Of a stretch of 64,000 nt of DNA, positions 23,060 through 35,983 are shown in pieces. The DNA lies in the NCBI GenBank assembly GCA_037951105.1, contig JBAMJV010003008.1, forward strand, positions 26,001-90,000, in the 5' to 3' direction. The stretch comes from Echinarachnius parma. Lineage: Eukaryota; Echinodermata; Echinoidea; Clypeasteroida; Echinarachniidae. A program made the position numbers and the translations under genes. Positions within the stretch are counted from its first letter, which is position 1; each line of letters opens with the position of its first letter. The notes beneath the pieces were generated by a model. The model worked only from the letters and a program-made list of their open reading frames with translations. It had not been told where the DNA came from and did not search any database.

Positions 23060-24110
23060 GTCTCAGTCGTTCGTTCTGGCTAGCAGCAGCCCTCCTTATT
23101 TCAGGCAGGGGGTGCGATGCCAGATGTTATCAGTCCTCGTTTGTCTTATTCATCATGTGATATAACGGCAGCTTGTGTTCTTCTTTGCATGTGCTAAGCT
23201 TTCCCACACCCGTGCAGGCAGAGCGGAAGATCTGATTGTTGTCGGGTTTGCACCCCATTTGGATGTGCTCAGTTTGCCTAGAGCGGCATTCCTGGACCTG
23301 ACCTTCCCCTTGAGCTTGGTGATATGGGCCTTGTACTTTTGAAAGATCACCCCTATGTAGACAGGACTATCACAGTGTCTCAGTCTAGTCCCATTCCAAG
23401 TGATCGTTAGTTTCTGGTTTGCATGCATGTTCTTCAGATGAAAGGCGCATATTTGAGATTTAGTTGATTTAGCCTTCAGATGGTTCTCTTTGTAGTACAA
23501 GGGTAGGTTGGTAAGTCCCTCACATAAGGTGGCTTCTGCCTTAGGGAAGTCATCACTTTTGGTGGTAATACACATGTCGTCTGCAAAAATGAAACTTCTG
23601 GTCTCAGGGCAGATACAGGTTGATCGTTCACATAGATGTTGACATGGGCGTAGATACTTACGTAATACCTATTCATCAGGGAGGGATGAATAAATATATC
23701 AACCCCCCCCCCCCCCCCCCCCCCGATGGATATGTATCAATAACAGATCTACTCCTATGGATGTTGAACAGAGTTGGGCCATAACGCTTCCTTGGGGGAG
23801 GCCATTCTTCTGCCTGAGCCAACGACTCTTCTTTTCAGACAGCTCGACGAAGAAGCCTCTGTTTTCAATCAGGGTCTTCACCATGTTGGTCAGGTGCATG
23901 TTGTTCACATTCAGTGTGTGTGTGCAGAGCCTGTAGTTGAGAGTAGCATAAGCTGCTGAGAGGTCTACAAACACAGCTCCAGTTAAGACACTTACTGGAA
24001 ACCATTTTCTATGTGTTGGGTAAGGATAAGCAGTTGTCTTGTGCAAGACTTCCCAGGCCGGAATCCTGCCTGCTCTTTCATCAGAGATGGTTCTACAACT
24101 GCCTTAGGCG
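23060..24110 (-). pseudogene. Decayed reverse transcriptase fragment of a non-LTR retrotransposon
   Basis: On the minus strand, RT motifs appear in order but in different frames: VFVDLSAAYATLNYRLC and NGLPQGSV (~23790-23990), then NDQP and a partial DDMCITTK (~23570-23640), then the thumb-like part (~23153-23570). A poly-C tract interrupts at 23703-23724. It differs from LINE A and B, so it is a different family. Both ends are missing. Confidence 0.75.
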
Positions 24111-25100
24111 GGTCAGAATTAGTCGCTCGAACAGCTTGAACTTGTGGCAAAGGAGGGAGTTGGTTCTGTAACGCTTTGTTGCTGATGGGTGTATGTTTAG
24201 GATTGAAGTGAGTGTGATCTGAATATCAGAGGTTACTTTTTTGTTGTTCTTGTGCTCTTGACTACAATTTAAAAAGGTCTTCAGCTTAATTTAAATTGCT
24301 TCAGTAGTTTGGTTAAGTGTCATGTCAAGAATGAGCCAGTGGCTTACGGTTCCATATGCAGGCAGCACTTGAGTTTAAGCCATCTTATATGGACTTTGGC
24401 AATTTAATAACTTAGCTCATGATTAATAACATTGGTCAGGAGCCAGCCTGCCCAAGTTTGGGGTGCTCTTCTGTGATTGCATGGTGCTGGTTTAGGGTCA
24501 AGCGCTTCAAAAGCTTAAATATATGGCACAGAAGGTATATGCTTGATTTGTTTTTATCATTCTTTAGGAAGTTTTGTGGCGTAAAGATAGTGATACTTTG
24601 TCATTTGATATGATCACTACAGTAAATGAGACAGACGGTGTAATGCTTAAGTTCCATGATGAAATTCGAGGTACATGTATATAATTATACACTATTTGTC
24701 ACCCGTATTTACTTATACCATTTATTCACAGTGAAGAAAAACAAACATGAAAGATGGAATCTAACTGACATCAGCTATTGCCACAGCCATGCTTTCACAG
24801 GCCTTCATGCTAGCAGATCATTTGTGAGGTGTCAGTGATTAATGAAAAATAATAAGTATCCCGTTTATTATGATATTGAGACAAAGTATGTTTATTTTGG
24901 TAAAAAATAAGAGCGCAAATGTAGCAAAAGGAGTGGACAGTTTTACACACACAGACGTTCCCATGCATGTGCCTCTAAATTATAGACAACTTTTCATGAT
25001 CTAAAACATATTTCAATGTGGACGTTAACTTTAATTTGTATTTAATTAATTCGCCACTTTCTGTCATCATGGTAATCATAAAGGCATACATTGTGTACTC
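24111..25100. other. Interior of the 6.7-kb element, no gene recognised
   Basis: Only short frames of 60-64 codons without known motifs. AT-rich. Confidence 0.5.
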
Positions 25101-26689
25101 ATCTAGTTATCACATGAAGTTTCTGTCACTTTTGGAGGGTAGGTATATCAAATAATGAACTGTAAACAGTTCTCTAAAAAAAAATGTGATGCCAGACAGA
25201 AGAATAATACAAATATTGAAAATCTCACTCAGGACTAGATACAAAGGGTTACTATTAAATGAATAATCTGACATTGTTTGTATGTAGCGCATTGAATCCC
25301 TATTCAACATTTAAGGTAAAATTCAGATGGAGTTATGCCTAATTTAGGCCCTAAAACATATAAGATACAATATAACAGTTTTAAATTTCATTTAAGGAAA
25401 AGTGAATTTGCATAATAATGCAAACAAAATATAAAATGGTCTATAGGAATTAGACAGATAGAGAACAAAATACACTTTTATCAGAATTTATAGGATTTTG
25501 TATGATTTTATCAAATTTTAGTAAATAGCGCCCTCATATGATGACCTTTTGAAATTCTTCTTATTGCAAACTGAAGAGCCATACTAGTTCTACATATGTG
25601 CCAAATATGAGTGATTGGTCCCTAAATAAAGAAATTAAAGAGGGAGCAATATGTACCAACTTGCGCCCTAGACAACATGGCCATCATATGCCGTACAATT
25701 GCATATGACGCATGGTGATTACGTAATAAAAATATGACCTTTTTGTACATTATATTCAAAGGATAATAGCATTTCTGATTTGAATATACTTTCAGAAATA
25801 GACATCATAAGTTAAAGCTCATTATCATCATTATCATGGTGAAAAAAATAAACTTTACCAAGAACATTGTTTTTTGGACCGTTTTGTTTACGGAAATTCC
25901 CGTGATTTTTCATATGCAAAATTGATGACGTCATAATTATATGAAGCCAATCAACTTTGACCATGAAAATTTTTCTGTGTCTTATGGTTATGTAAACAAA
26001 TGTATCTGCAAAGTTTAGTTGATAAAGACTTAGCCATTATGAAATGAGAGCACTTAACGCAATCTCAATTTTCACCAACCCTAAGAAATGCAGCAAAAAA
26101 TGAAAAAGTGCTGTTTTTACATACCTCCAAAAAAGTAGTAAAAAAACATAGTATAAATGAGTTTTTTTCTTGTTAACATTTTGTTTCTAACACTGGACAT
26201 GTCAATGGACAAAATGACACCCAAGTCGGAGGATCAGAGGGGGGGTCACCGGTAGACCCCTCTGGCCCACAGACTATATGACTATTGATAATATAAAGCC
26301 AACTCAGATGAGTTGGTGACTTGGTCCATGTTGCTTCTTGGGATGGCCCCAGAATGATAAACATCTAAAATCCCGATACCAGTGAATAACTAGTTTTTGT
26401 TATGAAGCCGCCAAATTAAATAATGTTTACAAGTACATGTTTAATGAAATAATAATTGCCCATGTCATTAAAGAATTTTAGACTTGAGTATTAGTTCTTT
26501 CTGGAAAAAATATTTTTGGGTCGTTCCTTTGTTTTTTTTCATGTGAAAATCCAATTATATTTGACATAATGAGAATGATTCACTTCAATTCCCCACATAC
26601 GTGCGAGATGTTTAATCCCAAAAATATTTGTCCTTCTCGACGGGTCTATTGAAAGTCACTCTTCGGGTCGTCTATGGCAAGCCGTTTGC

Positions 26690-26915
26690 CCCAAAAGTCG
26701 GAAAACGTGTTTATCCAGTCTTAATCTGATAAACACTGTTTATCTCGACTTTTGGGGCAAATGACGCGGTATATGGACGCCATTTGCCCCAAAAGTCCAA
26801 AAACTCTGTTTATTAGGTGATAAACAGAGTTTAGTTGATAAACAGATATTTATCTGATAAACAGAGTTTATCTGATAAACACTGTTTATTAGGTGATAAA
26901 CAGATTTTTTCGACA
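26690..26915. repeat. Palindromic GATAAACAG repeat cluster, unit 2 copy
   Basis: Paralog of 3226-3533, with fewer repeat units and the same TTTGCCCCAAAAGTC inverted blocks and GATAAACAGAGTTTATC core. Confidence 0.6.
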
Positions 26916-27035
26916 CTCTGTTTTTCATTACCTCACACACAAATTATTTCGTGCAGAGCCATCTATACCAAAACTCAACTATCACTTTAAATCATCTTCC
27001 TCGTGATTAGACCGATATACAAACACAAACGAATC

Positions 27036-27045
27036 TACACACACA

Positions 27046-27126
<81 letters not shown>

Positions 27127-27175
27127 ACACACACAAACACAAACATCCCACCCACACACACCCTCACATACGCAT
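27036..27175. repeat. (CA)n microsatellite, unit 2 allele
   Basis: Longer than the unit 1 tract at 3665. Frames across it on both strands are low complexity. Confidence 0.95.
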
Positions 27176-27267
27176 ACAAACACGCACATACTGTACATGT
27201 ATGTCTGTACTAATTTGGGGGAGGGTATGGGAGGGGGTTTACCCCCTCCCACGTGGACAAATTTTTG

Positions 27268-27325
27268 TAAGGGGTGAGCACCGGTCTATAAATCCGAAGG
27301 TCGAGGGTTCAAATCCCGTAGAAGC
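27268..27325 (+). mobile_element. tRNA-related SINE-like fragment, unit 2 copy
   Basis: Paralog of 3834-3890 with a B-box-like GGTTCAAATCC. Confidence 0.35.
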
Positions 27326-27773
27326 ACTATTTTCTTTGTTCAATTGTATTTTTACATCTGACATATTTTTCCGCTGACATGCTTTCCTCTGATATTTTTC
27401 CAATGACATTTTTACCAATGAAATTTTTACCCGACACCGACCAGAAGTCAAAACTCAACCAACTGTAGAAAGTGAAAGGCAATAAAATTATAAATTAGAC
27501 TAAAGTTTATTAGACTTGCACATTTAATCAGAAATCGAACATTACAATAAAAACAAAATAGAAACTATATAATAAAAGGAAAGTCAACCAATCGTATTAC
27601 ATCCCTATTTCGATTCTAGGCTTGTACATGCTGCAATGCAGACATTCATTCGTATCTTACCAGGCGGTTATAGGTGCACGTATTGTCCGTTCCAACTAAT
27701 GAGGGTTTTTGTTTCTTTGGATCCTTCATCGAGAACATTGTCCAGCCTTGCTTTGGGGAAAATGGAAATCAAG

Positions 27774-30257
27774 ATGGTTCCCCGGATACGAGTTTCCCTA
27801 AGATCAACTCCTTTAGCATTTTTGTTACTCTTCGCGGTCCTTTCTCTTGCTTCCACGGCACACCCAAAAGACCTTCGCTCAGCGAATCAAATGGGAGATG
27901 TCGGAATGTCATCCCACCATCCCTGCATCCAGTATATAGAAAGAAGGACCGTAGATTGTTCTAACGAATCTGTGCTCACACAAGTGCCACAGGAACTACT
28001 TATTGATGTTCAGATACTTTTATTAAGGAAAAACAAGTTTCAGAGATTGAACAACACGTCGTTTATGCGCTACATAAGGCTAACTGATTTAGATTTGAGT
28101 TTGAACTTAATTTCGAATATCGAACGAGAGGCATTCTATCCACTGAAGTATCTGCGCCATCTAAATCTGCAAGAAAACAGACTAGTCGAAATACCCGCAA
28201 TCGATTCCTGTGGACAGCATGACAATCAGAGTATTATAATGGACCTGTCCTACAATCTGATTAGTGATATAACTAATGCAGCGGCTTTCTTGCGTAGTTG
28301 CCAGGCTCTGACCCTTAAGTTAAACGGAAACCCCATCAACAAGGTCAATGCCGACACCATAGCGTCCTTTCAAATCAGAGGACTCGTTCTCGGATCGGGC
28401 CCAATCCTTCAAGTGATGCTATCAGATTTGTTCTCTGGGGTGTCTAGGTCCACTATCGAGGAACTTCGCGTAGAAAATGCATCCATTGACCACTTTCCGC
28501 ATGGATTATTTGATAGTCTTCGTCATAAACCACTGTCGTTGTTAAGCCTTTCAGGTACCACCGTCCCCGTCCAGGAGAATATCTTTGCCAATCTATCAGA
28601 AGTAACTGTACTTGAATTGCGAAGAACAAGAATTAGGGAGGTTAGACCGGAATATTTTGATGGAATGACAAAATTGCGTACTCTAGATCTAGGAGACAAT
28701 CCAATATCTGTGTTGAATCCAAACAACTCACAATGGACCATCGACATACAAGTGCTGGACCTCACGTATACCCGCATAACGGTGATTGACGACCTCACAT
28801 TTCGCGGATTAAAAAATCTTAGAATATTGTACTTTAGTTCTCCACAAAGTTATGTAAATGTTGTGTTTATTCCTAAGTCTTCTATTCTAAGGCAACTGAA
28901 CGTTTATAATTCTAAGATGAGTTTTGTTTCTTTGAACACCGTGTATTTGAGGATGTTATATCTCTATGGAAGCATTATCAATTGTGTGTATATGAATTCT
29001 CCGTTAATGGAAGTCATATATATACTTGACACAAAAGTCCAATGTAATTTGTATAAGACTATGTTCACACATCTTCACAGACTTTATTATCTCATTTTGA
29101 ATGAAAATAAATACGGTTCCGACATCCCTACATTTTCAAATCTATCTAATTTGGAAATTCTTGAACTCCGGAAGAACAATATAGAATGGCTACATCAAGA
29201 TAGCTTCCAGGGATTGGTGTCTTTGAGAACGCTAGACCTGCGAGAAAATCGATTAACTCGGATATCACCTTCAGTAACCAAGGAAATTGTGATGTTAAGA
29301 TACTTATATGCTGATTCTAATCTGCTCTATTACCTCGAAAGCGATATATTTCGGTATACAACCAATTTAACGTACATATCTTTGAGTGAGAACCGTTTGG
29401 TGACACTGAACAGAAGTACGTTCGATCCGGTTCTCTCCTCGTTACATGCAATGGACATTTCGGGGAATCCGTGGGTATGTGATTGTGAAATCAGCTGGTT
29501 GGTCACATCGATGAATGCAACTTTCGTAAATGATAATGATACAATATGTTCGTCTGCATCTCCAATAGAAACTTTGAGAATGAAGCCGTTGACTCGGTTC
29601 AACCCGGAAGAGGTCTGTCGTCAAAACATCGCTCTACTTGTTCTCATTTGTGCAGGAATCTTAAGCATCGTGTTCATACTTGTGGTTGTTTATGCCAATC
29701 GATGGTCACTGCGCTACAAAATGTTCCTGTTGAAACTTGCTGTCATTGGGTACGAAGAGAAACGAGACGCTCGCGATCGGGAGGAATTCGAGTACGATAT
29801 GAACATCATCTTCACGGAGGCAGACGCTATCTGGGCGACGGACGTGCTCCAACCGATGGTAGACGAGAGACTTCCGGACTTCGGAAGAATCGCGTTTGGT
29901 GATGACGCGCTGACACTTGGCATGCACTACCTGGACGCGGTATATGACGTCGTAGAGAACAGCTTCAAGACGGTTCTGATACTGAGCAGGGCCGCGGTCC
30001 AGGACCACAACTTCATGAACAAGTTCCGCATCGCAGTGAACCACGTCACCGACACGCAGACTGAAAACGTGGTTCTGGTCTGCCTTGAAGAAATTCCAGA
30101 CCAAGAGCTTCCACACCTGGTGAGGCTGTACCGCAGTGGTCATGGAGCCTACATCTATTGGGTTGAGGACGCGAGAGGGCAGGAATACGCCTGGAATACA
30201 TTTATCAAACACCTGTCAATTAATTTGAAAGTCAACCATCTAATCCCTGTAGAATAA
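27774..30257 (+). CDS. Full-length Toll-like receptor (copy F2), single exon
   Basis: 827 residues from ATG 27774. In-frame ATGs at 27762 and 27636 are alternatives; I prefer 27774 because it aligns with the start of F1 and directly precedes the signal peptide (run LAFLLLFAVLSLA). Domains are as in F1: LRR-NT, ~18-20 LRRs, LRR-CT, membrane helix (~29627-29700) and TIR (~29793-30240) with the FGDDALTLG loop. It lies at the same place in unit 2 as F1 in unit 1, with conserved promoter-side repeats and a conserved (AAAC)n tract after the stop. The block 28753-29110 diverges strongly from the other three copies, while the TIR is almost unchanged, as expected for diversification of a ligand-binding surface. 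Confidence 0.9.
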   Translation: MVPRIRVSLRSTPLAFLLLFAVLSLASTAHPKDLRSANQMGDVGMSSHHPCIQYIERRTVDCSNESVLTQVPQELLIDVQILLLRKNKFQRLNNTSFMRYIRLTDLDLSLNLISNIEREAFYPLKYLRHLNLQENRLVEIPAIDSCGQHDNQSIIMDLSYNLISDITNAAAFLRSCQALTLKLNGNPINKVNADTIASFQIRGLVLGSGPILQVMLSDLFSGVSRSTIEELRVENASIDHFPHGLFDSLRHKPLSLLSLSGTTVPVQENIFANLSEVTVLELRRTRIREVRPEYFDGMTKLRTLDLGDNPISVLNPNNSQWTIDIQVLDLTYTRITVIDDLTFRGLKNLRILYFSSPQSYVNVVFIPKSSILRQLNVYNSKMSFVSLNTVYLRMLYLYGSIINCVYMNSPLMEVIYILDTKVQCNLYKTMFTHLHRLYYLILNENKYGSDIPTFSNLSNLEILELRKNNIEWLHQDSFQGLVSLRTLDLRENRLTRISPSVTKEIVMLRYLYADSNLLYYLESDIFRYTTNLTYISLSENRLVTLNRSTFDPVLSSLHAMDISGNPWVCDCEISWLVTSMNATFVNDNDTICSSASPIETLRMKPLTRFNPEEVCRQNIALLVLICAGILSIVFILVVVYANRWSLRYKMFLLKLAVIGYEEKRDARDREEFEYDMNIIFTEADAIWATDVLQPMVDERLPDFGRIAFGDDALTLGMHYLDAVYDVVENSFKTVLILSRAAVQDHNFMNKFRIAVNHVTDTQTENVVLVCLEEIPDQELPHLVRLYRSGHGAYIYWVEDARGQEYAWNTFIKHLSINLKVNHLIPVE

Positions 30258-30338
30258 GATTCGAAGACTGTATAAGAATGTAACGATATAGACAAATCAG
30301 CAACTTGTGTGAAGAAACAATCGTCATATTTCCCCACC

Positions 30339-30415
30339 AAAAACAAACAAACAAACAAACTAACTAACAAACAAATAAACAAACAAACAAACAAAAACAA
30401 ACAAACATACAAACA
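30339..30415. repeat. (AAAC)n microsatellite, unit 2
   Basis: Paralog of 6911-6990. Confidence 0.95.
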
Positions 30416-30698
30416 ACAAAGTTTGGCATGTATATCTATCAATTATAACTCAAGTCGAGATTATATCAATGATCTCGATCAAAACATGGAAGATTGGGAT
30501 AGAGATAATATAGAAATTGTTGATAATAGATTTTAATTTGTGGTAATGTTTATTGAAATGACTATATTATACTATTATCTTGAATTTCTATTAACGATAA
30601 AGAATACAATTTAAAGGTTTTGTAAATCGAGCTTCGCAGCATTATATCTAGTTAGAGTAATTCATGTTAAATACAAATCATTCATTTGTACACAATGT

Positions 30699-33600
30699 AT
30701 TTCAAGTATGTTTCCGTTTAATCATTTTCTTAGTGACAATGATTTTTATTGGAATGTATTTAGTTTTTTTCAATTAAATCAAAACACTAATGTCGAAAAA
30801 TTCCAAAATTTGAAAATAAATTAATTTGTTATGAACAAAGAACTCAAATTAAGTGAAACACCATTTTTGGATAATGATTATGATGTTACTCAACTCAAGT
30901 GCAATTATATGTTTTGTGAAGATTTTGGAGAGAAATATAGCTTATGTTCACCAAGTTTGTCTTTAATATATGTAAATGCAAGAAGTTTAAAAAAGAATTT
31001 TTATGAATTTCAGTTATTACTCAGTTCAATGAAATTCGATTTTGATGTTATTGCGGTTTCTGAAACATGGTTCCATCCAAATCTTGACCTTAATATATAT
31101 TCTATGCAGGGCTATTCCTTGGTACAATTATGTAGAGACAATAGAAATGGTGGAGGAGTTGCTATTTATGTTAAGAACAATATCCAGTATAAAATACGCA
31201 ATGATTTGACATGCATTACACCTGAAGATGAAATTGTATCAATTGAAACAAATGAACCATTACAAAAAAAAACATTGTTATTACCTGTATTTGTCGCTTA
31301 CCAAATTCTGATATACCATGTTTTATAGAAAAGATGAACTCTGTTTTAGAATTATTGGATAGTGAAAGAAAAGAAATATACATTATGGGCGGCTTCAATA
31401 TTTATTTATTAAATTGTGCTTCTCATGATAAAACAAATGATTTTTTAGAACAAAATGTTTTCATTGTATATGCTTCCACTTATTTCGAAACCTACTCGAG
31501 TATCTATACAAACTGCAACACTTATTGATAAAGATTTTACAAATATTATAAATGATAATGTACATTTAGGTTTGATATACTCGGACTTTTTCCAATGTAT
31601 TTTTCCAGTGTATTGTATCCACGTGTGTAATGATAATAAAGCTAATCAGTATAGTCATCGTCGTAAATCTAGAAGTATGAAGAAAAGAAAAATTACAAAA
31701 GACGGTATATTTAGGTATAAGAATGAGTTGAAAAAAATTGATTGGTCAAACATGTATAATGTTGATAATGTGAATTATTGTTATAATACATTTATATGTA
31801 AATTCTCATCATTGTACGATGAATACTTTCCATTATTACCCACTTTTGAAAAGAAAAAGAAATGTAAATTTAAGCAACCATGGATGAGTAAAGGACTTCT
31901 GATATTAGTACGAAAGAAACAAAAATTATATCAACAGTTTTTGAAACAACAAACTGATAATAATAGAACTAAGTACACTACCTTTAACAATAAATTAACT
32001 TCTTTATTACGAACAGCTAAGAAACAGTACTATTATGAAATGTGTTCTAAGTATAAACATAATTGCAAGAAAACATGGTCACAAGTTAATGTATTATTGG
32101 GTAAAAACAAGAAAAAAGACTTGCCGTGTAATATGTATTTTGAAAATTTTAGCTATAATAATAGAAGAGAGATTGTTGAATGTTTTAATTCATACTTTGT
32201 TAATGTAGGGATAAATATATCTGGTGGTATACCTGCTGTAGATACTTAATCTAATGATTTTTTAAAAGAACATAATGGATTTACTTTGTTTTTAAAACCT
32301 TCTACAGTATTTTAAATAATTGAACTTAGTAAAACATTGAAACCACATAAAGCAAGTGGCCCAGATGATGTATTTCCTAGAGTAGTAAAAGAATGTATAC
32401 ACTTTATTGTTGATCCATTATGTGATATTCTTAATAAGTCTATTTCTGCTGGAGTATACACTGACAGTTTGAAACTAGCCAAAATTATACCCATTTATTA
32501 GACAATTTTATTTAAAAAATATACAGAATTATAGACCGATCGCTCTTTTATCGATTTTTTTCAAAATTATTTGAAAATATCCTGCATAAAAGAATTCATG
32601 ATTTGTTTGTGAAAATAGTTTATTGATTAATGGGCAATTTGGATTTAGGAAGAATTATTCTTCTTGTTTGGGAGCACTTCATTTAACAGATTATGTAATC
32701 AAGAATATGGATAAAGGTAATTATTCGTTGGGTGTGTTTGTGGATCTTTCAAAAGCGTACGACACCATTGACCACCACATACTGCTCAGAAAATTAATAG
32801 TAATAGAAAGCAGTATGTGGTGGTTGTCGGTGTCTGTTTGACTAAAATATATGTAACATGTGGTGTTCCACAAGGATCAGTTCTAGGGCCCCTTTTGTTT
32901 ATAATCTATATAAATGATATCAAACAATCTTCAAATGTACTAAATGTTACACTCTTTGCAGATGACGCTTCAGTTGTTTCATCACACAGTAGTATATTTA
33001 CCCTAGTTGATATTATGAACAATGAATTAGTAAAATTGGATCATTGGTTTAAATGTTATAAGATATTTCTCAACTATGATAAAACAAATTATGTAATATT
33101 TCATTCTCGAAAACAGAAGATCCCTAGTAATTTATTGCCTCTAAAAATTGATGTAACTATTATAAAACGTAAAGAATGTGTATAGTTTCTCGGTATTATA
33201 ATTGATGAATCACTAAAATGGAAGTCTCATATTGATTATATTTCGTTAAAATTATCTCGAAGTATTGGAGTACTGTCAAAATTTAAACATGTTTTACCAT
33301 CAAATATTTTGTTAATGTTGTATAATAGTATAATTGTTCCACATATTAATTATTGTAATATTATTTGGGGAAATACTTATACATCATATATTGATAAGAT
33401 ATATTTGTTAGAGAAACGGGCCGTACGAATTATTACTAAATCTGATTATCGGGCCCCATCACGTCCACTTTTTGTTAAAACACACATACTCCAAATGTAT
33501 GAATTGATTCAATTTAATAATCGCATATTTATGTTTAAATTTCAAAATCGCCTTTTACCAGTAATATACCTAATATAAACTTTGTTATCAACAGTGATAT

Positions 33601-34040
33601 TCATTCGTATTCTACTCGTCAGAAAAGTGATTTACATTTATTTAAAGTTCGCACGACAAATGCACAAAATTATTTCTATGTATATAAATGGCATTATTGA
33701 ATGGAACCATTTGAGTAATGATATTAAGGAAAGTTCAACTCTATCTAGATTTAAAGTACGATGTACACAATTATTATTTAATGATTTATGTAAAAAAAAA
33801 GTTTAAGCAGAGGAGGATATTTTGGATGTCTGTGTGTAAGTGCATGTGTGTGCGTGCATGTGTGTTTTTATCATGTTATTTTAAAGCATTTACATTGTAT
33901 AAAATATGTGCAGTTTGTTTACCTGTTAAGGCCCCTTCACAAGCATTCTGCTTTTATAAGGGTGACCTTACCATATTATGTTAATTATGATGTATACTCA
34001 TTTGGATATGTACATGTATACCCATTTTATGGTTGAATAA
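30699..34040 (+). mobile_element. Decayed non-LTR retrotransposon (LINE B), paralog of LINE A
   Basis: The endonuclease piece is better preserved here (30831-31270: SETWFHPN, then GGGVAIYV). A frame of 264 codons (31455-32249) covers the linker, and RT pieces at 32623-32841, 32817-33185 and 33309-33578 carry VFVDLSKAYD, GVPQGSVLGPLL and LFADD. Frameshifts and stops (~31265, ~32249, ~32310, ~33183) and a small deletion near 32795 inactivate it. Sequence upstream (30530-30698) equals 8526-8698, so both units inherited one insertion. Confidence 0.85.
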
Positions 34041-34319
34041 ACGAATTTAATTAAAATTTAATTGAAATAGTTATTGTAATGTTAAATCAAGTCAAATAAA
34101 TCGAATACATTTAGAATTCAAAATTTAGATTCAATCAGTCCTTTTCTTGAATCTATTTTCAATCATTTTCCAACCATTTATTTCCTGCTTCCAGCTCGAA
34201 TTAATATTAATTACAACAAAGTTTTTTTTCTTCAAATTTGTTATCATTGCATAACTCGAGTGAGAGTAACTTGTAAAAACATGGCAACTTGTATCAGTTT
34301 CGCACACTCAGGAAATATA

Positions 34320-35979
34320 TATGGGCAACTCCAGCGTCACGGACATTACAAATCAGAGAATTTTCATGACTTTCCAATGCCACTACTAATTCATACCTCT
34401 AACTAATGTCTAACTTTTATTTTGATTACAAAACAATATCCTAGTTAAGTATGCAAACAAAGTTTCAGAACATTTATCCAATTCGTTACTGAGTAATTCT
34501 GCGAAATGTGCGCCGTCACGGACATTACATCTTTTGGACATGACTTTTTGCATCCATATACATCTTTGCAAAAGTCTGTGAGTTCTGAGACCTCACAAAG
34601 GTGATTAAGGTATTTAATTATAGACAAGGCAATGATGAATTGAATCCAAGTTGTTTTGGGGGAAACGGGCCAGGCATATGTGATCTAGACAACAAAACGT
34701 TGCGTCACGGACATTACATTTTCAGCGTCACGGACATTACACTTTTGTCCACTTTTTCTAAACTCAGAAATAACCCGCAAAAAATGCTCCATTGTGCATG
34801 ACACTTTTTTAATTGTACATTTGATATGTAATCAAACAGTTTTGAGAACAAAAATTATATTTCAATTTTTTTTTCAATTAGCAAAAAATTATTTTTAAAA
34901 TATTAATAATTTTTTACAAATTATTGTAAAATTTGAAATTTTTCAACAGAATGTGCAGTAAACCAAATGTTCAACTATTAAAAAAAATATTATACATTTT
35001 TAATGAGGTACAATGCGGTTTTGTGCCAAAAAATGGTAAAATCTAAAAAAAGTTGTTTACATCATGGGCATACACATGGAAAATCATGGACTAAGAGTAT
35101 AATTATATATGAGATTTAACCATCTCTTTCTCCTTCCAGTAAGTTATAGTCAAGTCTTTATTGATTATTGATACATGCATGTTCAAATTAAGCAAGGAAT
35201 TTAGTTTTATAAATAGTTCAGAGTACTGACTCAAAGTTCACTATCTGATTAACGATACAATTTATTAAAACTTGAACCAGGAAGGTAGTAGTCCCCCTGT
35301 TACTTGGGATTATCTTATTTCTTGGCTAAAGTAAGACATTTACATAAGAAAATAATGCTTGATATTTTTTTGCTCTGCTTTTTTATACTTTTCACTGTGT
35401 ATGTAATGTCCGTGACGCAGCCGTGACGTAATGTCCGTGACGCCATTCTGGACAAGCCATCAAATATTTTAGTAAATGCTCTTGATATACTTTATGATAT
35501 AACATTCTAGCTTTGCAAATGAATTTTGAATTAAATTGAATTAGGACTTCTGCTTCTACAAAAACTTTTATATCTAAAACGTCACGGACATTACACATCA
35601 ATGTTGTAAGAATCAAGATTTTATCCAATAACAGTTTTCAAAAAGTAAAGATTTTTACACAATTTCCTTTTCTATGATGTTAAAACAAAGCATAAACAAG
35701 ACATTAGAAGTAGAATTATTGTTCTGAAGTGATCCATATTTTTAAATTTTATTTCACAAACAACAGATGCAAATTTTATCATTTTGGGGGGTAATACATA
35801 CAATTTTTGTCCCAACTTCAATGGCCAAAAAAAAAAAAAATTCTGCATTGAATTTCAAACTTTTTTCCTTTAGTCATCAAAATATGGTCCTTCCTCATTA
35901 CTATCCAGTAGTTAACAAGGCTGTCCCATGAGTTTCATTTTTCCATCCTTGGGTGACATTTTTCGTGGAATTGCCCATA
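34320..35979. mobile_element. 1.7-kb TA-flanked element with repeated GTCACGGACATTACA
   Basis: Ends TGGGCAACTCCA and, inverted, TGGGCAATTCCA, with TA on both sides (34320-34321, 35978-35979). Inside are seven copies of a 15-base motif GTCACGGACATTACA: 34336, 34515, 34704 and 34726 forward, 35402 and 35428 reverse, 35581 forward. The corresponding place in unit 1 (~16155) lacks it. No transposase is visible; the motif could be a transposase-binding repeat. Confidence 0.7.
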
Positions 35980-35983
35980 AAAG

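Larger units (their letters stand above)
19608..26276. mobile_element. 6.7-kb element with ~1.2-kb terminal inverted repeats
   Basis: It begins TAGTCTGTGGGCCAGAGG and ends with the exact inverse. TAT flanks both sides (19605-19607, 26277-26279). Unit 1 at ~2160 shows the empty site with a single TAT. The inverted repeats extend over ~19608-20850 and ~25130-26276 with moderate divergence. The interior holds no recognisable transposase, but contains another MITE (22441-23053), a decayed minus-strand LINE piece and a frame of 64 codons at 21453 of unknown origin. Long terminal repeats with a 3-base duplication do not let me name a superfamily. Confidence 0.85.

Noticed and set aside
26982-27377. 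Frames of His/Thr or Cys/Val repeats
   Set aside because: They are translations of the (CA)n tract.
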